From Epilithonimonas mollis (GTDB lineage: Bacteria; Bacteroidota; Bacteroidia; Flavobacteriales; Weeksellaceae), in NCBI RefSeq assembly GCF_900142325.1, contig NZ_FRAM01000004.1, positions 124,001 through 188,000 of the forward strand: a DNA stretch of 64,000 bases. Reading direction: 5' to 3'. Position numbers and translations under genes: made by a program. This document shows, one piece after another, positions 24,993-33,010 of the stretch. The notes under the pieces were generated by a model that did no database searches, had not been told where the DNA came from, and saw nothing but the letters and a program-made list of their open reading frames with translations. Positions within the stretch are counted from its first letter, which is position 1. Each line of letters opens with the position of its first letter.

Positions 24993-25000
24993 CAAAAATA
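24993..25000 (-). promoter_or_regulatory. -7 promoter element for the M14 peptidase gene
   Basis: Reads TATTTTTG on the minus strand, matching TAnnTTTG, 23 bases before the start codon. Confidence 0.45.
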
Positions 25001-25024
25001 ACATTTAATGTCAAATATCCATTG

Positions 25025-25036
25025 TTACATTTGTAA
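25025..25036. promoter_or_regulatory. operator-like site TTACATTTGTAA (site 1)
   Basis: Perfect TTACA / TGTAA arms around two bases, upstream of the M14 gene. Same motif as the sites abutting the XRE gene. Confidence 0.6.
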
Positions 25037-25049
25037 AATTATCAAACAG

Positions 25050-25061
25050 TAACAAATGTCA
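25050..25061. promoter_or_regulatory. operator-like site TAACAAATGTCA (site 2, imperfect)
   Basis: Ten of twelve bases match the TTACAAATGTAA form; centre-to-centre distance to site 1 is 25 bases. Confidence 0.4.
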
Positions 25062-25248
25062 ATCTGTCTGTTGATTATTTTGTGGAATGAATTATTTTTA
25101 AATCAAACAGTTAATTAATTAAATATCAATTAATTATGACTTTTAAATAAAGTTAATTTTTAAATTTGCTTTAAGTGTATATTATAGGTTAATCAACAAT
25201 TTGTTTATCGATCGGTTAAACATAATTGTAGCTGTTTTTAATAGTTAT

Positions 25249-25260
25249 TTACAAATGTAA
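25249..25260. promoter_or_regulatory. operator-like site TTACAAATGTAA (site 3)
   Basis: Perfect arms, 27 bases before the terC -7 element, so it would lie over the -33 to -50 region of that promoter. Confidence 0.6.
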
Positions 25261-25286
25261 AACCACTTATATCACAATTAATTCCC

Positions 25287-25294
25287 TATTTTTG
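25287..25294 (+). promoter_or_regulatory. -7 promoter element for the terC-like gene
   Basis: TATTTTTG matches the TAnnTTTG consensus, 15 bases before the ATG at 25310, giving a very short leader. Confidence 0.45.
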
Positions 25295-25309
25295 CTATTA
25301 TTTTAAACA

Positions 25310-26362
25310 ATGAGCAACGAGTTACTATTCCTTTCAGGATTTATTCTTTTTATCGTTATTATCCTTTTGTTGGATCTTGGTTTATTCAGTAAAAAAGATG
25401 CGCCCGTCTCGCTGAAGCAAGCCGGACTGATGAGTTTCTTTATAGTATTACTATCTATGGGGTTTTATATCCTACTCACCTATTATGGCCATCATATTCA
25501 TAATATAGATACCGTAGACCGCCTTCAGGAAATAGTCGCTAAGCATAAACATCCTATCCAGGTGAATCCTGACAATCTAGAACACTCCATCATGTTATAT
25601 GATAAAAACCTTGGATTGGAGTTCCTGACTGGTTATCTTGTAGAATATGCCCTTTCTGTCGATAATATCTTCGTAATCTTATTGGTTTTCAGCGGATTTG
25701 GCGTCGCACCAAGAAATTATCACAGAGTTTTATTTTGGGGAATTTTCGGTGCCATAGTAATGCGTTTTCTGTTTATATTTATAGGTGCTGCATTGATACA
25801 GAAATTCGAATGGATTATGTATGTTTTTGGTGCTTTCCTTATATATACAGGAATAAAGATGTTTATTGACAGGAACAAGGATGAGGAAATTGATCCGCAA
25901 CATCATCCAATTGTTAAGTTTGCGCAAAAGCATTTCAAAGTTCACAACCAGTTCGTCGGAAATAAGTTCTTTGTGGTAGTGGACGGAATAAAGAAAATGA
26001 CACCGCTTTTTCTTGTTTTGATTATAGTAGAAGCCACGGATCTGATATTCGCAGTAGACAGTATTCCTGCTATTTTTTCTATTACTAAAGATCCTTATAT
26101 TGTTTTCTTTTCCAATATTTTTGCAATTATAGGTCTGCGATCTATGTTCTTTTTACTGGCAGGAATTGTGGATAAATTCAGATTCCTGAAAATTGGTCTG
26201 GCAGCACTCCTCGCATTTATCGGTTTGAAAATGGTATTTCATCATTACCTGGAAGCTATTGGCTTTGGAACCTCTGAATCTCTGATTGTTATTATGTCAA
26301 TACTACTAATAAGTATCGGAACTTCCCTACTCTTTCCAGAAAAAAAGGCAAAAAAAGCTTAG
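25310..26362 (+). CDS. TerC-family integral membrane protein
   Basis: A 350-residue protein with about nine membrane segments. It carries TerC hallmarks: acidic residues inside membrane segments (LLLDLGLF, EYALSVDNIFVI, EATDLIFAVDS) and the sequence FLTGYLVEYALSVDN. Family members (Alx, TerC, MeeF types) are linked to metal-ion export and to metalation of secreted enzymes. Here it stands alone behind an operator for the local XRE-type repressor (inference). It ends at the hairpin 26387-26408. Confidence 0.9.
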   Translation: MSNELLFLSGFILFIVIILLLDLGLFSKKDAPVSLKQAGLMSFFIVLLSMGFYILLTYYGHHIHNIDTVDRLQEIVAKHKHPIQVNPDNLEHSIMLYDKNLGLEFLTGYLVEYALSVDNIFVILLVFSGFGVAPRNYHRVLFWGIFGAIVMRFLFIFIGAALIQKFEWIMYVFGAFLIYTGIKMFIDRNKDEEIDPQHHPIVKFAQKHFKVHNQFVGNKFFVVVDGIKKMTPLFLVLIIVEATDLIFAVDSIPAIFSITKDPYIVFFSNIFAIIGLRSMFFLLAGIVDKFRFLKIGLAALLAFIGLKMVFHHYLEAIGFGTSESLIVIMSILLISIGTSLLFPEKKAKKA

Positions 26363-26386
26363 GATTCTTTCATAATTAAATATTAT

Positions 26387-26413
26387 AAACCGCTAAATAA
26401 AGCGGTTTTTTTG
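26387..26413 (+). terminator. terminator of the terC-like gene
   Basis: Arms AAACCGCT (26387-26394) and AGCGGTTT (26401-26408) with a six-base loop, followed by a T-run. Confidence 0.85.
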
Positions 26414-26557
26414 TGTTTTATTAAATATTGAATAAAATGAATAGTCAGCAAAATAAACAATTGCTGATAACTTCTTTTTGAGCAATTTATTCACATTAAA
26501 TATGTAACTTACTGAATAAGTTATGTTTATAAAACAAATATGTCATTTAGAGTTCAT

Positions 26558-26569
26558 TTACAAAAGTAA
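26558..26569. promoter_or_regulatory. operator-like site TTACAAAAGTAA (site 4)
   Basis: Eleven of twelve bases match the TTACAAATGTAA form; 23 bases ahead of site 5. Confidence 0.4.
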
Positions 26570-26580
26570 ATATCGAAGGG

Positions 26581-26592
26581 TTACAAATGTAA
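26581..26592. promoter_or_regulatory. operator-like site TTACAAATGTAA (site 5)
   Basis: Perfect arms extended by G and C on the outside (GTTACA / TGTAAC). Upstream of the XRE gene. Confidence 0.65.
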
Positions 26593-26613
26593 CTCACGTT
26601 GTGTTTTTTATTA

Positions 26614-26625
26614 TTACATTTGTAA
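26614..26625. promoter_or_regulatory. operator-like site TTACATTTGTAA overlapping the XRE promoter (site 6)
   Basis: Perfect arms ending one base before the XRE start codon. It contains TACATTTG (26615-26622), a full TAnnTTTG match on the coding strand, so a bound repressor would block the promoter. Confidence 0.6.
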
Positions 26626-26626
26626 T

Positions 26627-27145
26627 ATGGAATTTAATGACAGAATTACAAAAGTTATCGAATATTCGGAGTTTTCTCCTGCTGAGTTTGCTGAGGAAAT
26701 TGGTGTACAGCGTTCCAGCATATCTCACATTTTATCCGGCAGAAATAGACCTTCCCTTGATTTCATCACTAAAATCAAATCGAAATTTCCGGATATTGAA
26801 TGGAACTGGCTAATCACTGGCACAGGCGAAATGTTGCAAAACAAAGAATTAGTAGAAGAAAGAGAAATTACTGAAACGGAAGAAAAAAAGTCGGTCAAAA
26901 AAAGCTTGCCGGATTTGTTCTCTCTTATCAATGATGATCAATTCGGTCATTCCGAAACAGATAATAAATTAGAAAAGGAAACAGCGCGAGAATCAGTTAT
27001 TCCAGTACAATCAACAGAGGAAAATAAAATAAACAATTCTCAGCCATTAGAGAATTTTTCAAAAAGACAAGATTCTTTCTCAAAAAAAATACGCAGAATT
27101 GTGTTTTTCTTTGACGACGGAACTTTTGAGACCTACGAAAATTGA
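26627..27145 (+). CDS. XRE-family transcriptional regulator
   Basis: A 172-residue protein with an N-terminal helix-turn-helix (about 5-65; FAEEIGVQRSSISHILSGRNRPS is split here as residues 19-41) ending in the Bacteroidota form WNWLITGTGEML. The middle is acidic and disordered (72-150) and the end is a short basic-to-hydrophobic segment (KIRRIVFFFDDGTFETYE). Two perfect and one near-perfect TTACA-N2-TGTAA site sit directly upstream, which suggests autoregulation; the same sites lie upstream of terC and the M14 gene. Confidence 0.88.
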   Translation: MEFNDRITKVIEYSEFSPAEFAEEIGVQRSSISHILSGRNRPSLDFITKIKSKFPDIEWNWLITGTGEMLQNKELVEEREITETEEKKSVKKSLPDLFSLINDDQFGHSETDNKLEKETARESVIPVQSTEENKINNSQPLENFSKRQDSFSKKIRRIVFFFDDGTFETYEN

Positions 27146-27169
27146 TTACTTTTGACAATAATTTTCATA

Positions 27170-27241
27170 GGCCTCATAGTTCAACGGATAGAATAGAAGT
27201 TTCCTAAACTTTAGATCCAGGTTCGATTCCTGGTGAGGCTA
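27170..27241 (+). tRNA. tRNA-Arg (anticodon CCU)
   Basis: A 72-base cloverleaf: acceptor GGCCTCA with TGAGGCT (first pair G-U), D-stem GTTC/GAAT, anticodon stem GAAGT/ACTTT around loop TTCCTAA (anticodon CCT), T-arm CCAGG-TTCGATT-CCTGG, discriminator A. CCA is not encoded. A TAATTTTC (27159-27166), one mismatch from the -7 consensus, lies just before it. It reads AGG codons. Confidence 0.93.
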
Positions 27242-27246
27242 CAAAT

Positions 27247-27609
27247 TTATTTGATATATTTTGCAACTTTGCGTTCAAGATCATCCAGATCAAAAGGTTT
27301 TGCAACATAGTCATCTGCTTTTGCACTTGCTGCCAAAGCTTCAATATCGTTATTTGCGGTAACATAGATCACCGGGATGTTGCGGAACTCTTCTTTACTT
27401 TTTAGAAGCTTAGTTGCTTCTATACCTCCGATATTTGGAATCCAATTGTCCATCAGGATAATATCCGGATGGAATTCTGAGACTTTTTCCAGAATATTGT
27501 GCGAGGTTTGTGAGATGTCAACCTCATAGCCACCATCTTCGAAGATAATTGATATAAGCTCCAGCAAAGTGGTGTCATCATCAAAAATTAATATTTTTTT
27601 CTTGTCCAT
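27247..27609 (-). CDS. single-domain response regulator (CheY-like)
   Basis: A 120-residue receiver domain with the acidic pocket D10-D12, phosphorylation site D54 (ILMDNW), a switch Thr (YVTAN) and Lys in AKPFD. It has no output domain. Last in the leftward signalling cluster, 28 bases after the CheB gene, so it could be the shuttle or output of the two kinases. Confidence 0.93.
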   Translation of the reverse strand: MDKKKILIFDDDTTLLELISIIFEDGGYEVDISQTSHNILEKVSEFHPDIILMDNWIPNIGGIEATKLLKSKEEFRNIPVIYVTANNDIEALAASAKADDYVAKPFDLDDLERKVAKYIK

Positions 27610-27636
27610 ATATATTTAATTAAGTCTATTTCTTTC

Positions 27637-28209
27637 CTATTTATTTAGTTGGTTGATATGTTGGTACAGATTTTCCGGAGTGATAAGCAAATCATAATCG
27701 ACCTGTTCTACAGCTTGTCTCGGCATATAATCAACTTCTGCTGTTTCAGGATCCTGGATCCAGACTTGTCCACCATTTTTCTTTATAAATTGTAAACTAT
27801 CGATGCCGTCAGCATTTGCTCCGGAAAGTAAGATTGCTAAAACATTTTTCTGATAAACTTCTGATGCTGATGAAAACGCAATATCAATAGAAGGCCGGGA
27901 AAAATGATACTTCTCCGATCGGTCAAGAGAAACATTCACTTTGGAATCAAATAAAAGATGGTAATCCGCCGGTGCAATGTAGATTATATTATTTTCGATT
28001 TCGGTCTTGTCTTCTATTTCGATAACTTTCTTTGTAGAGAATTGCTGCAGTAGCGTCTGCAGAATACTTATTGACTGTGCCTTTCGGTGAACAACAAGAA
28101 CGATTGGGAAATCAAGTTCCGCATCGAGATGTCGTACAAGTTCCAAAATAACCTGTAAACTCCCTGCAGATCCTCCAATAATCACCAATTCTGTACTGTT
28201 GTTATCCAT
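27637..28209 (-). CDS. cheB: stand-alone CheB-type methylesterase domain
   Basis: A 190-residue protein consisting only of the CheB catalytic domain, without the receiver domain of classical CheB. The triad is visible as S14 (GGSAGS), H41 (VVHRK) and D134 (SGANADG). CheB removes methyl groups from chemoreceptor glutamates; no chemoreceptor gene is present in the window, and such CheB/CheR pairs in Bacteroidota are usually tied to hybrid kinases. Its start is 1 base after the cheR stop. Confidence 0.9.
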   Translation of the reverse strand: MDNNSTELVIIGGSAGSLQVILELVRHLDAELDFPIVLVVHRKAQSISILQTLLQQFSTKKVIEIEDKTEIENNIIYIAPADYHLLFDSKVNVSLDRSEKYHFSRPSIDIAFSSASEVYQKNVLAILLSGANADGIDSLQFIKKNGGQVWIQDPETAEVDYMPRQAVEQVDYDLLITPENLYQHINQLNK

Positions 28210-28210
28210 A

Positions 28211-29044
28211 TCAATTATGTGCCGCTTTTTTCCAGATTTTTTGATCTGTTACCTGCTGATAATGTTTACCAAGATTTGAAAACCTTAGTGTTTCTTTGGA
28301 ACCCAAACCCAGAAATCCAAGATTTTCCAGACTGTCGTCAAATAATTGAAAAACTCTTTCCTGCAAAGCTTTATCAAAATAAATCAGTACATTCCGGCAG
28401 ATTATCAGCTGGAAACTATTGAAAGAACTGTCGGATACCAGATTATGTGTAGAAAGGATCAATTTTTCTTTCAGATTTGTATCGAATTTTGCACTGTCAT
28501 AATTGGCCGTATAATAATCCGAAAAATCCTGTTTGCCGCCGGACTGAATATAATTTTCTGAATAAACCTTCATCTGGCTAATTGGGAAAATCCCAGCACG
28601 GGCGGTTTCCAAAACGGATGGATTGATATCCGTGGCATAGATCAGAGATTTTTGGTATAATCCGGCCTCTTTCAGCATTATTGCCATGGAATAAGCTTCC
28701 TCGCCAGTAGAACAGCCCGCCACCCAAACCCTTATCAAAGGATACGTTCCCAATTGTGGAAGTATGTTTTCTCTTAGTGCTTTGAAGAAAAAAGGATCAC
28801 GAAACATCTCAGTAACATTCACTGTAACTTCTTCTATGAATCGTTTGAGATAGTCCGGATCATTGATTAAAGTGTATCGCAGTTCCGCAAAACTTGCAAA
28901 TTTATCGATCAGACAGATTCGGTTTACCCGTCTTTTAAATGAAGCACGACTGTACATAGAGAAATCATATCCATACAATTCATAAACATCTCTGATCAGA
29001 TACTCTACTTCTTCATCTTTTATAATACCCGACTCTAACATCAT
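28211..29044 (-). CDS. cheR: CheR-type protein-glutamate methyltransferase
   Basis: A 277-residue protein with the CheR N-terminal helical domain (about 10-75) and the SAM-binding domain (motif I WVAGCSTGEEAYS near 108-120; DINPSVLETAR; the post-motif LIICRNVLIYFD). It uses S-adenosylmethionine to methylate glutamate side chains. Four-base overlap with the upstream receiver gene indicates coupled translation. Confidence 0.92.
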   Translation of the reverse strand: MMLESGIIKDEEVEYLIRDVYELYGYDFSMYSRASFKRRVNRICLIDKFASFAELRYTLINDPDYLKRFIEEVTVNVTEMFRDPFFFKALRENILPQLGTYPLIRVWVAGCSTGEEAYSMAIMLKEAGLYQKSLIYATDINPSVLETARAGIFPISQMKVYSENYIQSGGKQDFSDYYTANYDSAKFDTNLKEKLILSTHNLVSDSSFNSFQLIICRNVLIYFDKALQERVFQLFDDSLENLGFLGLGSKETLRFSNLGKHYQQVTDQKIWKKAAHN

Positions 29045-29406
29045 GATAATTTTTCAATTAAACTTATTAAAACATCTACGTTGATTGGTTTGGTTACATA
29101 GTCATCTGCACCGGCATTCAGGCATTTTTCACGGTCTTCGGGCATGGCTTGTGCTGTTACTGCTAGAACTGTACTATTCTTTATTGATTCCGTTTCTCTT
29201 ATGATTTTAATTGTTTGGTAACCATCCATATCCGGCATCATCATATCCATCAGGACCACTTTTATGTCTTCATTATTTTTTAATACCGAAATAGCTTCCT
29301 TGCCGGAAACAGAACTTTCTACCGGATAACCTTTCGACTTCAGTGTAAGTTTCAGCGCAAATATGTTCCTCGGATCGTCATCCACGATCAGTATTTTCTT
29401 TTTCAT
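29041..29406 (-). CDS. single-domain response regulator (CheY-like)
   Basis: A 121-residue receiver (MKKKILIVDDDPRN, phospho-acceptor Asp in LMDMMMPDMDGY, Lys in VTKPINVD). It closely resembles the third receiver of the adjacent hybrid kinase (same ARNIF/MMMP-MDGY pattern), suggesting duplication. The ATG at 29406 follows the kinase stop by 1 base; ATGs at 29418 and 29487 would overlap the kinase gene. Confidence 0.92.
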   Translation of the reverse strand: MKKKILIVDDDPRNIFALKLTLKSKGYPVESSVSGKEAISVLKNNEDIKVVLMDMMMPDMDGYQTIKIIRETESIKNSTVLAVTAQAMPEDREKCLNAGADDYVTKPINVDVLISLIEKLS

Positions 29407-29407
29407 A

Positions 29408-32400
29408 TTAACTTTCATATAACCAGACGCGTAATAGTGACAAAAGCTGGTCGATATCCACAGGTTTGGAAATATAATCAGACGCACCTGCTGTTATGCA
29501 TTTTTCACGGTCTCCCATCATAGATTTTGCCGTGACAGCAATGATCGGTAATTTTTTGTATTTTGGCATTTTCCTGATTTCGCGGATCGTCTCGTAACCG
29601 TCCATTTCCGGCATCATCATATCCATTAGAACCACATCTATTTCCGGATTTTTATTGATCTGTTCCAGAGCCTGCTTTCCATCCATTGCGAGGATGACTT
29701 CAACTTTATATTTTTCCAATGCTTTTGTCAATGAGAAAATATTTCGGGCATCATCATCAGTAATTAAGATCTTTTTTCCGCTCAGAACTTCCGTCAGAGA
29801 GCCAAGTGTTTTACTTTTTGTTTCTTCGGAGTTATTTTTTTCTTCCACAAGGTGCAGGAAAAGCCCAACTTCATCCAGAATTCTCTGATAAGAATGAGCT
29901 GTTTTTACAACTATAGAATCTGCATATTGCTTGATCTTCAGTTCTTCTGAAGTGGACAAGCTGTGTTCCGTAAAGATAATGATAGGAAGATTTTCCAAAC
30001 CTTCATTGCTTTTGATGGATTCCACGATTTCAAATTCTTTCCCCCGGAAAGCACCGATGTCAAGGATCACACAATCCACTTTGTCAGAATATAAGGCCTG
30101 AACACTGTCCTCAACGTTATTCTCCACCGAAAGTGCAATATCATAATTGCTTAAAAAGTAAGACAAAGCCGATGCATGTCTAGCATTTTCTTCCACAATC
30201 AGAACTTTCTGAGATGATTTTCTGATGGTTTCCTCGATCTTTCTGAATACATTATTGATCTCATCCAGTGCAACCGGTTTATTAATAAAATCGACTGCAC
30301 CCTTCATCAGACTTTCCTGTTTGGCGCGCATTGATGACATCATATGAACCGGAATATGTCTTGTAGCCGATGTGGATTTGAGTTCATCCATGACTTGCCA
30401 TCCATCCTTTACAGGCAGCTGAATATCCAGCAACACGGCAGAAGGATGATATTGCAAAGCTGCAGACAGAGCAAGATCACCTCTCACAACCACGACACCT
30501 TTATAATCCTGAAGGCGTGCATATTTCAAAAGAGCTTTGGCAAAATTAGTATCATCTTCTACAATAAGAATCACCTTATCATTATCATTGATAGAATCCC
30601 TGTCATCATCTACATCATCAGGAATCTCCAAAACAGTTAATGGTGAAACTTTATCCGACAAAAGATTCTGGATAATTTCTGTATCATCTTTGATGATCTC
30701 AACCAGATCCTTATCTGTTTCTATGACTTCGTTTTCATCTTTTTTGAATGATGGAATGATCAGACAAAACTCGCTGCCTTCATCAACCTTGCTGGTAAGC
30801 GTCAGTTCACCGCCAAGTAATCTTGCAATTTCCCGGCTGATTGATAATCCCAATCCTGTACCGCCAAATTTCCTTCTTGTAGACCCGTCAGCCTGTTGGA
30901 ACGCTTCGAAAATTACGCTCTGTTTATCGCTTGGGATTCCTATTCCTGTATCTTTTACTGAGAAAACAATAAAGTCTTTTTTCTTAGCATCATTTTTAAT
31001 GCTTAGAGTGATGTCTCCTTCCGAAGTGAACTTGATCGCATTGGACAAAAGGTTTCTCAAAACCTGATCCAGTCGCAGCCTGTCAGTTTCTATATTAGCT
31101 TTGACATCTTCATCAATACTAATTATAAACTGAAGTTCTTTCTGCTTGATCACAGGATCGAAAAGATTTTTCAGGTCTTTTACAACGTTGCTCAACAAAA
31201 TGTTCTGATGTTCCAGAGTCATCTTTCCGGATTCTATCTTGGCAAGATCCAGAATCTCATCAATTAAAGTCAGTAAACTGGTTCCGGAACTCTGAATAAC
31301 TTTTGCCGATTCTATCTGGTCTTCATTGAGATTCTCATCGGGATTCTCTGCCATCAGTCTTGAAAGCAACAATATGGAATTAAGTGGTGTCCGCAACTCA
31401 TGCGACATATTCGCCAGGAATTCTGATTTATATTTTGTGCTTAATGCGAGTTCCTCGACTTTCCTTTGTATCTCTGCATTGCGTTCGGCAATCAGTATAT
31501 TTTTCTCTTCCAGCAATTTGGATCGTTCCTCTAATTCAGAATTGGTCTGCATGAGTTCTTCCTGCTGGACTTTTAGCTCTTCTTCGGAAGCTTGAAGCTT
31601 TTGTGTCTGTGCTTCCAGCTCGGTATTCAGGTTTTCCAATTCTGAATGCTGTACCTGCAATTCTTCAGCCTGAGTCTGGGTTTCTTCCAATAGACGCTGC
31701 TCCTGTTCTCTCCCTTTTGCCGCGCCTAGTGCGACCGCTATATTACGGCAACCTTCCGTAAAATAATCAATTTTATCTTCACTGAAATCTTCTATAGAAG
31801 TCAACTCAACAACCCCGTAATTCTGATCTCCAAAAATGATCGGAAGCAATAAAATACTATTAACTTTAACCTTGCTGCTGGCAAAAGAAACTGCAAAATC
31901 AGTATCGTTGATATTATTAAATACTTTAATTTTCTTTTCTATATAAACCTGGCCCACCATTCCTTCGCCTGGCTCGAAGCTCTTTTTCATGCGATCTTCC
32001 AGTCCGTAAGCTGCATTCAGTTTCAATCTTCCGTCATCGTTCAGGTACAAAGCACCGTTGATGCAGTTTCCATAATCTATAAAATGATTAAGAGATTCGT
32101 TGCTGACTTCCTTAACCGATTTATTGCCTACAAGGGATTCATTAAGCAAAACAAGTCCGGACTGTCGCCATTCGCTGCTGTTAATCTTATCAAATGATTT
32201 CTTAAGAGAATCCGTCATATGGTTGAGAGATTCCACTAGATCGCCCAGATCATCCTGAGAATTATCTACTGCCTTTTGGCTGTAATCACCGTTGGCTACT
32301 CTGTTTGCAATTTCTTTGATAGCATTCACACGACGGCTGATCTCTAGGTCTTTTGCCGTAAGTTCTTTCTCCAGCTTATCCCTTCTGATAAGATCAGCAC

Positions 32401-33004
32401 GCATTTTTCTGTAAAAAAATATGGTAACAATAATTGCTGCTATGGCAGAGAACATGATGAAAAGAACAGTAGTACTGGAAGAACTTATAAGATCTTTGTT
32501 TTTGATATCAAGAAGTTTCTCTTCATGCTTTACAAAATCATTAACAATTTTTCTGCAGTTATCCATATAGACTTTGCTCATCTGGATCTGCTCCTGGGTC
32601 ATTGGAACTCCTCTATGTCTGTTATCAACAAACTGCTTCAGATTGCTGAAATTATTTTTAATATTTTCTTCCAGCTCATCCAGCCGTTGCAGTTGTGATT
32701 TATCATTGATATCCAAAGATTTTGCTCTTTCAATTGCTTTTGGAAATTCTTCGACACTCCGGTTATAAGGCTCAAGAAAACTTTCCTTTCCGGTAAGCTG
32801 ATAGCCTCTGTTACCTGTTTCAGCATCCAGAAGAGCTACCAGAACATCTTTCACCGCTGTTATAGATCTTCGGCTTACAGAGAGTTTTTCCCTGTTTTCC
32901 ATTTGTTTCTGAATACTCAAGTAAGACGCAATAGAGCTGGCAATCAGTATCAGAAGAGATACGCCAACGCCAAACTGCAGATTTCTTATGATTTTCTTTG
33001 GCAT
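29408..33004 (-). CDS. hybrid sensor histidine kinase (CHASE3-HAMP-GAF-HisKA-HATPase-REC-REC-REC)
   Basis: A 1198-residue membrane kinase. Order: TM about 10-30, CHASE3-like periplasmic helical domain 40-175, TM 178-198, HAMP 205-275, GAF 285-435, long Glu/Gln-rich coiled coil 435-525, HisKA with the phospho-His in SHELRTP near 540, HATPase (NLLSNAIKF, DTGIGIP, GGTGLGLSI) about 640-760, then three receivers (about 835-950, 955-1070, 1085-1198). The middle receiver is degenerate: EE replaces the DD pocket, though the Asp and Lys remain. It is preceded by another kinase gene 6 bases away. Confidence 0.93.
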   Translation of the reverse strand: MPKKIIRNLQFGVGVSLLILIASSIASYLSIQKQMENREKLSVSRRSITAVKDVLVALLDAETGNRGYQLTGKESFLEPYNRSVEEFPKAIERAKSLDINDKSQLQRLDELEENIKNNFSNLKQFVDNRHRGVPMTQEQIQMSKVYMDNCRKIVNDFVKHEEKLLDIKNKDLISSSSTTVLFIMFSAIAAIIVTIFFYRKMRADLIRRDKLEKELTAKDLEISRRVNAIKEIANRVANGDYSQKAVDNSQDDLGDLVESLNHMTDSLKKSFDKINSSEWRQSGLVLLNESLVGNKSVKEVSNESLNHFIDYGNCINGALYLNDDGRLKLNAAYGLEDRMKKSFEPGEGMVGQVYIEKKIKVFNNINDTDFAVSFASSKVKVNSILLLPIIFGDQNYGVVELTSIEDFSEDKIDYFTEGCRNIAVALGAAKGREQEQRLLEETQTQAEELQVQHSELENLNTELEAQTQKLQASEEELKVQQEELMQTNSELEERSKLLEEKNILIAERNAEIQRKVEELALSTKYKSEFLANMSHELRTPLNSILLLSRLMAENPDENLNEDQIESAKVIQSSGTSLLTLIDEILDLAKIESGKMTLEHQNILLSNVVKDLKNLFDPVIKQKELQFIISIDEDVKANIETDRLRLDQVLRNLLSNAIKFTSEGDITLSIKNDAKKKDFIVFSVKDTGIGIPSDKQSVIFEAFQQADGSTRRKFGGTGLGLSISREIARLLGGELTLTSKVDEGSEFCLIIPSFKKDENEVIETDKDLVEIIKDDTEIIQNLLSDKVSPLTVLEIPDDVDDDRDSINDNDKVILIVEDDTNFAKALLKYARLQDYKGVVVVRGDLALSAALQYHPSAVLLDIQLPVKDGWQVMDELKSTSATRHIPVHMMSSMRAKQESLMKGAVDFINKPVALDEINNVFRKIEETIRKSSQKVLIVEENARHASALSYFLSNYDIALSVENNVEDSVQALYSDKVDCVILDIGAFRGKEFEIVESIKSNEGLENLPIIIFTEHSLSTSEELKIKQYADSIVVKTAHSYQRILDEVGLFLHLVEEKNNSEETKSKTLGSLTEVLSGKKILITDDDARNIFSLTKALEKYKVEVILAMDGKQALEQINKNPEIDVVLMDMMMPEMDGYETIREIRKMPKYKKLPIIAVTAKSMMGDREKCITAGASDYISKPVDIDQLLSLLRVWLYES

Positions 33005-33010
33005 AAAGGA

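Larger units (their letters stand above)
24971..25309. other. 339-base divergent spacer with promoter elements and operators
   Basis: Between the M14 gene (-) and the terC-like gene (+). It contains no ORF of note. It holds -7 elements for both genes and three TTACA-N2-TGTAA type sites, listed separately. The rest is AT-rich with no recognised structure. Confidence 0.7.
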
